From positions 1 to 21,908 of the forward strand of contig JAGCLR010000013.1 in NCBI GenBank assembly GCA_017646885.1: 21,908 nucleotides of DNA. The letters run 5' to 3'. Position 1 is the stretch's first letter; every line of letters starts with the position of its first letter. Below the pieces are notes generated by a model. That model was not told where the DNA came from. It saw nothing but the letters and a program-made list of their open reading frames with translations, and did no database searches. This stretch comes from Methanobrevibacter sp. Lineage in GTDB: Archaea > Methanobacteriota > Methanobacteria > Methanobacteriales > Methanobacteriaceae. Below are positions 1 through 5,981 of this stretch, in pieces. Position numbers and translations under genes: made by a program.

Positions 1-25
1 TTATTTTTTTAATAGATTATATGGG

Positions 26-1021
26 TTGATTAAAATTAATAGTAAGAATTTAGCTAAATTTTTAGGATTGAAAGTAGTGAGATTAATAATTTTATTAATC
101 GTTATAGCTGCTATCAGTTTTATAATGATACAAATGTCCCCTATTGATCCTGTTAGAGCTTATTTAGGACAACGGATTGTTAGTCAAGAGCAATTGGCCA
201 TTATGGGAGAATATTGGGGAACTAATTTATCTTTAGGTGAAAGAGTAATGGGTTGGCTTTCAACTTTAGCTACTGGAAGCATGGGCTTTTCATTGATTTA
301 TCGAGTTCCTGTAACAGAAGTTATTGTACAGAAATTCACAGCTTCATTAACTCTTATGGCAACTTCCTGGGTAATATCAGGAATCTTTGGTTTTGGATTA
401 GGTGTACTTGCCGGTGCTAAAGAAGGCACTTGGATTGATAAGGCAATTAAAACCTACAGTTATGTATTACAATCTTCACCTACCTTTTGGATAGGGTTGG
501 TGCTGTTAATGTTATTTTCAGTTTACTTGGGTTGGTTCCCAATAGGCCTTTCTGTACCTATTGGCCAATTGTCTGATACTGTAACCTTTTGGCAATGGTT
601 ATACAGATTGATATTGCCTGCAGTGACTTTAAGTATTGTAGGAATAGCTTCCTTAACAATGTTCACAAGAGACAAGCTTATTCAAGTGAAAAAAAGTGAT
701 TATTTCTTGTTTGCACAAGCAAGAGGTGAAAGCTTTTGGGGAATAATCAAAAATCACGGAATAAGAAATATTTTGCTTCCAGCTATTTCCATCCAATTCT
801 TGTCATTTAATGAGTTGTTTGGAGGAACCATTCTTGTAGAACAAGTATTTGCATATCCTGGAATCGGACAGGCAACTGTCGCTGCTGGTTTAAGGTCTGA
901 TGTTCCATTATTGCTTGGTATTGTGATTATCAGTGCAATCTTTGTATTTACTGGAAACCTTATTGCAGATATAATTTATAAATATGTTGATCCAAGATTA
1001 CGAGGTGAGGATGATGAGTGA
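26..1021 (+). CDS. ABC transporter permease, NikB/DppB family (nickel or peptide import)
   Basis: This is one of two membrane-spanning subunits of a nickel/oligopeptide-type ABC importer. The protein has about 331 residues, usual for the family. It has an N-terminal membrane segment (about residues 18-38) followed by the family's SPxDPV-type motif (MSPIDPVRA), then five further hydrophobic segments. The cytoplasmic EAA-like loop that contacts the ATPase lies around residues 232-255 (QARGESFWGIIKNHGIRN). A TTG at 26 is the only start codon ahead of the first membrane segment, but it has no clear ribosome binding site and the frame is open to the window edge, so the true start could lie upstream. 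The stop overlaps the next gene, so the two are probably translationally coupled. The family call is firm; the substrate (Ni2+ or peptides) is inferred and not proven. Confidence 0.85.
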   Translation: MIKINSKNLAKFLGLKVVRLIILLIVIAAISFIMIQMSPIDPVRAYLGQRIVSQEQLAIMGEYWGTNLSLGERVMGWLSTLATGSMGFSLIYRVPVTEVIVQKFTASLTLMATSWVISGIFGFGLGVLAGAKEGTWIDKAIKTYSYVLQSSPTFWIGLVLLMLFSVYLGWFPIGLSVPIGQLSDTVTFWQWLYRLILPAVTLSIVGIASLTMFTRDKLIQVKKSDYFLFAQARGESFWGIIKNHGIRNILLPAISIQFLSFNELFGGTILVEQVFAYPGIGQATVAAGLRSDVPLLLGIVIISAIFVFTGNLIADIIYKYVDPRLRGEDDE

Positions 1022-1865
1022 GATGCCATGGTACAATAAAGGATTATTCAGTTCATTGAACTTAAGGCAAAAGACTCTTTTGACCATTGGGCTTACTGGG
1101 TTGATTTTATTGGTTATTTTCATTTGCGGATGGATGACTAATGCTAATTTACCAACAGACTTTTCTATAAAAATGCAAGCTCCTTCATTGTTACATCCTT
1201 TTGGTACTGATTGGATGGGAAGGGACATGTTTACCCGTACAATAAAAGGTTTGAGCTTAAGTATTGTCATTGGTATCGGTGCATCAGTAATTTCAAGCAT
1301 AATAGCTACTATTTTAGCATTTCTTGCAAGTGCAAATAAATGGTTGGATGAGGCAGTTTCTTGGGCAATTGACTTGTTTGCATCCATTCCTCATATATTA
1401 TTGCTTATGATGATATCAATCGCATTGGGTAAAGGTGCATTCGGTGTAATTATGGCTGTAGCATTTTCTCACTGGGTTAACTTAACTAGAGTACTTAGGG
1501 CAGAAGTATTGCAAATCAACACATCTGAATATGTTGCTTTATCCAATAGATTAGGTAGAAGCAAGTTATGGATCGCAAAAGAGCATATTTTGCCTTTAGT
1601 AATATCTCAAATATTTGTAGGAACCTTGCTTGTATTCCCTCATGCAATTATGCACGAAGCAAGTATAACATTCTTAGGATTTGGGTTATCACCACATGAG
1701 CCAGCTATTGGTATTATCTTATCCGAATCAATGTCTTATCTTGCAATGGGTGCTTGGTGGTTAGCATTCTTCCCAGGTCTTGCATTATTGATTGTAGTAT
1801 TGTTGTTTGATATTATTGGAGATAATTTAAAACGCTTGCTTGAACCTGGAGAGGCAAATAACTAG
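1014..1865 (+). CDS. ABC transporter permease, NikC/DppC family
   Basis: This is the second membrane subunit of the importer, about 283 residues. It starts with a short cytoplasmic tail and one membrane segment (about 20-40). The OppC/NikC-type motif that ends in the HPFGTDWMGRDMF stretch follows, and then a five-segment permease core. The EAA-like coupling loop reads SNRLGRSKLWIAKEHILP. The start is placed at ATG 1014 because GAGGTG at 1002-1007 lies 6 bases before it; ATG 1011 is also in frame, and an ATG further up at 984 lacks a binding site. The gene begins inside the last codons of the upstream permease, and the ATPase gene starts 13 bases after its stop, so all form one operon. DppC and NikC cannot be told apart here. 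Confidence 0.85.
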   Translation: MSEMPWYNKGLFSSLNLRQKTLLTIGLTGLILLVIFICGWMTNANLPTDFSIKMQAPSLLHPFGTDWMGRDMFTRTIKGLSLSIVIGIGASVISSIIATILAFLASANKWLDEAVSWAIDLFASIPHILLLMMISIALGKGAFGVIMAVAFSHWVNLTRVLRAEVLQINTSEYVALSNRLGRSKLWIAKEHILPLVISQIFVGTLLVFPHAIMHEASITFLGFGLSPHEPAIGIILSESMSYLAMGAWWLAFFPGLALLIVVLLFDIIGDNLKRLLEPGEANN

Positions 1866-1878
1866 ATTAGGTGGTATT

Positions 1879-2964
1879 ATGGAGAAATTATTAGAAGTAA
1901 ATAATCTATCAATATCTTTTACACAGTATGTCCAAGGATTAGTTAGGCACGATTTAAAGGTTATTTCTGATTTGTCACTTGATATTGGTGAAAGTGAAAT
2001 CGTCGCCGTATTAGGTTCCAGTGGTTCAGGTAAAAGTCTTTTAGCTCACACAATTTTAGGTATTTTGCCTTACAATGCTCATGTTACAGGAGAAGTTAAA
2101 TATAAGGGGCAAGTTTTAAATCAGGAGATGAAAGAAAAAATAAGAGGTAGGGAAATCTGCTTAATACCTCAATCTGTAAATTTCCTGGATCCTTTAATGA
2201 AAGTTTCCCAACAGGCTGTCGGCGAATGTAAAGACGATAATGAGCGTAAAGAGAAACAAAATAGACAAAGGGAAGTATTCAGCAAATATGGGTTGGATGA
2301 AAGTGTCGATGATTTGTATCCTTTTGAGTTGTCTGGTGGAATGGCGAGAAAAGTATTATTATCTACAGCTTTATTGAATGATCCTGATTTGTTGATTGCT
2401 GATGAACCTACTCCAGGTCTTGATGCAAAAAGTGTTGAAGAGACAATTCAGGACATTAGAAAATTAAAAGATCAAGGCAAAGGTGTCTTACTGATTACTC
2501 ACGAAATAGATGTGGCTTTAAAGACAGCAGATAGGATTGCAATATTCTATTCAGGGTATGTGATTGAAATCAATAAAGTGGAAAACTTCTTGAATTCTGA
2601 AAACTTATTGCACCCATATACCAAAGCTTTAGTCGATGCATTGCCAAAGAATGGTTTCAAGTTAACTGAAGGAGTTCAGCCATTGGAAGAGGTCCCTGGT
2701 TGCCCTTATTATGAAAATTGCCCAATACGTTCAGACAAATGTAATCAATCCAAACCAGAACTTATTGAACATGATGGTGCAATGATCAGATGCTTTAATT
2801 TTGATAAAGCTATTTCTGAAGTGGATGTTTCTGAGGAATTAGTAAATGATTTTGCTTCTGAAGTGGATGTTTCTGAGGAAGTAATTGAAGAAGAAGCTAA
2901 AGATGAAGGAGCTGTTGAAGCTGAAGAAGAACTTAATGATGAGGGGGCTAATGATGGAGCTTAA
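1879..2964 (+). CDS. ABC transporter ATPase, NikD/DppD family, with acidic C-terminal tail
   Basis: This is one of two ATPases that power the importer at the inner face of the membrane. Walker A is GSSGSGKS (residues 46-53), the signature is LSGGMARK (about 151), Walker B ends in LLIADEP (D175, E176) and the switch histidine is H208. After the nucleotide-binding domain comes the oligopeptide/nickel C-terminal region with Cys 275, 281, 288 and 305 (C-x5-C-x6-C-x16-C), a pattern known in some DppD proteins to hold an Fe-S cluster. Residues 308-361 are an extra acidic tail (22 Asp/Glu of 54) containing a duplicated SEVDVSEE. The start is ATG 1879, 5 bases after AGGTG; an upstream in-frame start at 1840 lies inside the permease gene and has no such site. 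The 3' end overlaps the next ATPase gene. Confidence 0.85.
   Translation: MEKLLEVNNLSISFTQYVQGLVRHDLKVISDLSLDIGESEIVAVLGSSGSGKSLLAHTILGILPYNAHVTGEVKYKGQVLNQEMKEKIRGREICLIPQSVNFLDPLMKVSQQAVGECKDDNERKEKQNRQREVFSKYGLDESVDDLYPFELSGGMARKVLLSTALLNDPDLLIADEPTPGLDAKSVEETIQDIRKLKDQGKGVLLITHEIDVALKTADRIAIFYSGYVIEINKVENFLNSENLLHPYTKALVDALPKNGFKLTEGVQPLEEVPGCPYYENCPIRSDKCNQSKPELIEHDGAMIRCFNFDKAISEVDVSEELVNDFASEVDVSEEVIEEEAKDEGAVEAEEELNDEGANDGA
2814..2880 (+). repeat. 25-bp in-frame direct repeat in the ATPase tail
   Basis: Two identical 25-base copies (2814-2838 and 2856-2880) are offset by 42 bases, exactly 14 codons. Both encode SEVDVSEE. This looks like slippage or duplication that lengthened the acidic tail without breaking the frame. 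Confidence 0.9.
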
Positions 2965-3565
2965 AGCAGAAAATATTTCTTTTTCATATCATAAGAAGAA
3001 ACCAATATTAAAAGATGTTTCATTATCTCTTAACAGTAATCAGATAATCGGATTAATTGGAGATAGTGGCAGTGGTAAGAGTACTTTATGTAAGATTATT
3101 TCTGGTTATATTACCAATTATACTGGTGAGGTTACTATTGATGGCAATCCTGTTAATAGAAATGGTTATGACCCTATTCAATTAATTTTCCAACATCCAG
3201 AAAAGACTATGAATCCTAAATGGAAGATGGAAAAGGTATTAAGGGAATCATGGGTTCCTCCACAGGATTTGAAAGACACTTTTGGTCTAAAGGATAATTG
3301 GCTAACTCGTTGGCCAAGTGAACTTTCTGGTGGGGAATTGCAACGTTTCAGTATATTGAGAGCATTGAATCCACAAACAAAATTCATCATCGCAGATGAA
3401 ATAAGTACCATGCTTGATGCTGTTACTCAAGTTCAGATATGGGAAGCACTTATTAAGCATTGTAAAGCTAATGATATTGGTATTTTGGCTGTAAGTCACG
3501 ATAAGGACTTGCTTGATGTTATTTGTGATGACATTTTGTATTTTAAAGAATTAAATCATCTTTAA
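2954..3565 (+). CDS. ABC transporter ATPase, NikE/DppF family (short form)
   Basis: This is the second ATPase of the importer, about 203 residues. Visible motifs are Walker A GDSGSGKST (residues 36-44), a Q-loop at IQLIFQHP, the signature LSGGELQR, Walker B FIIADE and the switch histidine in AVSHDKD. It is shorter than the usual 250-330 residues of NikE/DppF and ends soon after the H-loop, with no Cys-rich C-terminal domain, so only its partner carries that region. ATG 2951 and ATG 2954 are adjacent in frame; 2954 is preferred because the GAGGGGG site at 2941-2947 ends 6 bases before it. The start lies inside the end of the upstream gene, in a different frame. The operon ends here with a hairpin plus T-tract. 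The family is clear; the substrate is not. Confidence 0.83.
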   Translation: MELKAENISFSYHKKKPILKDVSLSLNSNQIIGLIGDSGSGKSTLCKIISGYITNYTGEVTIDGNPVNRNGYDPIQLIFQHPEKTMNPKWKMEKVLRESWVPPQDLKDTFGLKDNWLTRWPSELSGGELQRFSILRALNPQTKFIIADEISTMLDAVTQVQIWEALIKHCKANDIGILAVSHDKDLLDVICDDILYFKELNHL

Positions 3566-3579
3566 GATTAAACTATATC

Positions 3580-3631
3580 TCTACTTTTTATAGTAGAATA
3601 TGGTTTCTTCTTTCTTTTTTATTTTTTATTA
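3580..3631 (+). terminator. Hairpin plus T-tract after the ABC operon
   Basis: TCTACT (3580-3585) pairs with AGTAGA (3592-3597) around a 6-base loop, starting 14 bases after the stop. T-rich runs follow from about 3603. Archaeal RNA polymerase terminates mainly on oligo-T, so the tract alone could suffice. Confidence 0.55.
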
Positions 3632-3830
3632 TCTATTTTATTTTTTGACTTAATTTTAATATTTTAATGCATTTTTTTATTTTTTATTATTCCATACTCA
3701 TTTTTTTATAAGCTATTTCCTAAAACTATTAAAATAATAAGTTTAAAAATAATAATGATAATGTTTTTTTAAAAATTATTAAACGAAATTTTAAAAAATT
3801 TTAATGAATCAATAGTTTTGGAGAGATATA

Positions 3831-4445
3831 ATGAAAGTTTTATTAATCAATGGAAGTCCTAATAAGAAAGGATGTACCTTTACTGCATTGACTGAAATCA
3901 AAAATCAGCTCGAAAAGGAAGGGGTTGACAGTGAAATCTTTTGGATTGGCAACAAACCTGTTAGAGGTTGCATAGCTTGTTCAAAATGCGGTCATGGCAA
4001 AGGCAAATGTGCATTTGATGATGACCCTGCTAATGAGATAATCGATAAGATTGTAGAATCAGATGCTTTGATTGTTGGTTCTCCAGTTTATTATGCAGGT
4101 CCAAATGGTGCATTATGCGCTATACTTGATAGGGTTTTCTATGCAGGTAGCCCTAATTTTGCTTTCAAACCTGCAGCAGCTATTGTAAGTTGCCGTAGAG
4201 GTGGTGCAAGTGCAAGTTTCGACAGATTGAACAAATATTTCACCATTTCAAACATGCCTGTCGTCGCATCACAATATTGGAACAGCGTTCATGGAAACAC
4301 TCCTGAAGAGGTAAAGCAAGACTTGGAAGGTCTTCAGGTCATGAGAACTTTGGCAATCAATATGGCATGGCTCTTGAAATCAATCGAAAACAATGATTTG
4401 CCTAAGCATGAAGCAGAAAAACAAAGAACCAATTTTATCAGATAA
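3831..4445 (+). CDS. Flavodoxin-fold NAD(P)H/FMN reductase, iron-sulfur-flavoprotein-like
   Basis: A cytoplasmic FMN-binding redox protein of about 204 residues, in the NADPH-dependent FMN reductase/iron-sulfur flavoprotein family. The N-terminal strand and phosphate loop read LLINGSPNKKG (residues 4-14). Cys 47, 50, 53 and 60 form C-x2-C-x2-C-x6-C, the compact motif of methanogen iron-sulfur flavoproteins (Isf), which bind a [4Fe-4S] cluster; the same cysteines also occur in relatives where a cluster has not been shown. The SPVYYAG motif near residue 85-91 is typical of the flavin site. The start is supported by GGAGAG 5 bases before the ATG. The gene stands alone between T-tracts. In such proteins the role is often reduction of O2, H2O2 or quinone-like compounds; the real substrate here is unknown. 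Confidence 0.8.
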   Translation: MKVLLINGSPNKKGCTFTALTEIKNQLEKEGVDSEIFWIGNKPVRGCIACSKCGHGKGKCAFDDDPANEIIDKIVESDALIVGSPVYYAGPNGALCAILDRVFYAGSPNFAFKPAAAIVSCRRGGASASFDRLNKYFTISNMPVVASQYWNSVHGNTPEEVKQDLEGLQVMRTLAINMAWLLKSIENNDLPKHEAEKQRTNFIR

Positions 4446-4452
4446 TCTGATA
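4436..4452 (+). terminator. Hairpin enclosing the flavoprotein stop codon
   Basis: TATCAG (4436-4441) pairs with CTGATA (4447-4452). The TAA stop (4443-4445) sits in the 5-base loop. The T-run that follows is modest. Confidence 0.5.
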
Positions 4453-4483
4453 TTTCTCTTTGAAATCAGGTAATATGATAATG

Positions 4484-4491
4484 TTTATATT
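4484..4491 (+). promoter_or_regulatory. TATA-box candidate for the Ser/Gly-rich gene
   Basis: TTTATATT stands about 90 bases before the ATG at 4580, which would give a leader of roughly 65 bases. The background is so AT-rich that this is only a candidate. Confidence 0.3.
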
Positions 4492-4579
4492 TATTGAAAA
4501 AGAAATATTATAATTGTATTAATCTTAAAAAGATTTAAATTATACTTAATGTATTTTTAAAAAATTTAGGAGTAATTTT

Positions 4580-5095
4580 ATGGATACTGGAAATAAAATA
4601 ATTATTATTTTACTTATCTTAATTGCTTTAGCTGCACTTGTCTGCGGATTCCTATTCATTTCCAATGGTTTAGCCTCAGATGATTCCAGCTTGGAAGAAA
4701 ATGTTACTAATGTAACTAACACAACAATAAATGATACTGAAAATCTAACCAATATTACTGAAGATACATATTCAGATAGTGGTTCTGTAAGTTCATCTAG
4801 TTCTTCTAGTGGTACTCGCTATTACTCAAGTTCTTCTAGTGGTACTCGCTATTCATCTAGTTCCAGCAGTTCATCATCTTCTGGAAGTGGATCTAACTCT
4901 GGTTCCAGTTCGGATTCTGGTGCTGCTGATTCCGGCTCTTCTGATTCTGGTTCTAGTGATTCCGGTTCTGGTGGTTCTGGCTCAGGCGGTTCTGGTTCAG
5001 GTGGATCTGATTCTGGTGGTTCTGGCTCAGGCGGTTCTGATTCTGGAGGATCTGATTCTGGTGGTTCTTCTAGCGGATCTACAGATTCAGGATAA
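4580..5095 (+). CDS. Membrane-anchored Ser/Gly-rich surface protein with sequon cluster
   Basis: No known family is recognised. The 171-residue protein has one strong N-terminal hydrophobic segment (about residues 7-27), which can act as a signal anchor with the rest outside. Residues 41-60 hold six back-to-back N-glycosylation sequons (Asn 41, 44, 47, 51, 55, 58). From about residue 65 to the end it is almost only Ser, Gly, Asp and a few Thr/Arg/Tyr, with a repeated SSSSSGTRY block and then SGGSG/SDSGG repeats. No catalytic domain is visible. AGGAG at 4568-4572, 7 bases before the ATG, supports the start. It is inferred to be a flexible, glycosylated cell-surface stalk or wall-interacting protein. 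The DNA has internal direct repeats, which suggests recent length change. Confidence 0.75.
   Translation: MDTGNKIIIILLILIALAALVCGFLFISNGLASDDSSLEENVTNVTNTTINDTENLTNITEDTYSDSGSVSSSSSSSGTRYYSSSSSGTRYSSSSSSSSSSGSGSNSGSSSDSGAADSGSSDSGSSDSGSGGSGSGGSGSGGSDSGGSGSGGSDSGGSDSGGSSSGSTDSG
4799..4853 (+). repeat. 25-bp direct repeat, 30-bp period
   Basis: Copies at 4799-4823 and 4829-4853 are identical and offset by 30 bases (10 codons). They encode the repeated SSSSGTRY block. Confidence 0.9.
4966..5039 (+). repeat. 29-bp direct repeat, 45-bp period
   Basis: Copies at 4966-4994 and 5011-5039 are identical and offset by 45 bases (15 codons) within the Ser/Gly tail. Shorter degenerate units fill the spaces around them. 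Confidence 0.88.
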
Positions 5096-5099
5096 ATTG

Positions 5100-5160
5100 A
5101 ATTTAAGATGACTTAAATTTTCATTATTTTTTTATTTTTCTATTTTTTTATAATTTATTT
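5100..5160 (+). terminator. Hairpin plus T-tract after the Ser/Gly-rich gene
   Basis: AATTTAAG (5100-5107) pairs perfectly with CTTAAATT (5112-5119) around the 4-base loop ATGA. It begins 5 bases after the stop and long T-runs follow from 5124. Confidence 0.65.
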
Positions 5161-5805
5161 TTACTTATTTTTTACTTATTTTTTTCAGATTTTACAAATA
5201 TTTTTTCACTATTATTTTCACTATTTTTTGTTGATTTTTTCATATTTTTTTAAGTGATTTTTCACTAATTTTCCATGATTTTTAAAACTTAAATAAGTTT
5301 ATTAATTGATTTATTTTATTTCAATTCTAAATACTTTATTTTTTATTTAAAGAATTATTTGTGCTTTATTTCTTAAAAAAACACCTATTTCTTTTTTAAA
5401 AAAACTTATATTATATATTTATTATTAATATATATAATGTCAGATTTTCCTTTTTTGATTTTCAATTTAAAAAGAGTTAATAAATGCTTTTTTGATTAAA
5501 TTCTATTATTTTAGTTTATATTTCATTTATTAAGTTATTATAAGTCTATTATTTAATAAAATAAATATGTATAGTCCTTTATTTATCTAATAAAGCGTTA
5601 TTTGATAGTTTTTAATTTTAATGATTAAAATCGATTATTTTTTAATTTAATCAAATATTTTTTCTTAATTAACTGTAAATATATGATATAAAACTTTTTT
5701 TTAGATTTTAATTAAAATTATTGGTTTATATTAGTTTTAAAAGCTTCATATGTCTTGTTTTTTATTTTTTTTAAGAGAAACATTTATATTATATTAAATA
5801 AAAAT

Positions 5806-5815
5806 TTTTATATAA
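5806..5815 (+). promoter_or_regulatory. TATA-box candidate for the adhesin-like gene
   Basis: TTTTATATAA is preceded by an A-rich, BRE-like stretch. A start near 5836 would place a hairpin at the very 5' end of the transcript and leave a leader of about 125 bases. A second candidate lies at 5781-5792. Confidence 0.35.
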
Positions 5816-5830
5816 CATTAAAAAAGATTA

Positions 5831-5855
5831 TTTTAGACATGCTAATGTTCTAAAA
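5831..5855 (+). promoter_or_regulatory. Inverted repeat in the adhesin leader region
   Basis: TTTTAGACAT (5831-5840) pairs with 5845-5855 apart from one bulged T, around the 4-base loop GCTA. It falls at the expected transcription start or just inside the leader, so it could be an operator or an RNA-level element. Confidence 0.4.
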
Positions 5856-5949
5856 TTCTTTATTTGTAAAAAGACATTTCAAAAATTTATTTTTAAATAA
5901 TTAATTAATATTGTTTTTTATTATATTAATTCATCTTTTTTAATGTATT

Positions 5950-5956
5950 GAGGTGA
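5950..5956 (+). promoter_or_regulatory. Ribosome binding site that points to a non-ATG start
   Basis: GAGGTGA is a strong Shine-Dalgarno match. Four bases downstream is ATT (5961), seven downstream is TTA (5964); the first TTG is 25 bases away. The identical GAGGTGA of the membrane protein gene at 19318-19674 is 4 bases from its ATG. Confidence 0.7.
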
Positions 5957-5981
5957 AATTATTTTAACAAAAAACAGAACA

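Larger units (their letters stand above)
5096..5981. other. 886-base very AT-rich gap before the large surface protein
   Basis: No convincing reading frame is seen on either strand. The first 70 bases are the terminator of the upstream gene. The last 200 bases hold two TATA candidates (5781-5792 and 5806-5815), an imperfect hairpin (5831-5855) and the GAGGTGA binding site of the next gene. In between (about 5160-5760) I see only homopolymer-like A/T runs and nothing I can name. Long AT-rich gaps ahead of adhesin-like genes would fit a complex promoter or a bent-DNA region, but this is inference. Confidence 0.6.

Noticed and set aside
998..1387. 129-codon minus-strand frame inside the second permease
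   Set aside because: It lies wholly within a well-supported permease gene of the opposite strand and has no recognisable protein pattern.
4809..5111. 100-codon hydrophobic reading frame inside the Ser/Gly gene
   Set aside because: It is a frame shadow of the Ser/Gly repeats, in which shifted Ser/Gly codons read as Val/Leu/Ile; it has no ribosome binding site of its own.
5096..5981. Replication origin in the AT-rich gap
   Set aside because: No repeated origin-box-like motifs are seen and no cdc6/orc1 gene is nearby; richness in A/T alone is not evidence.
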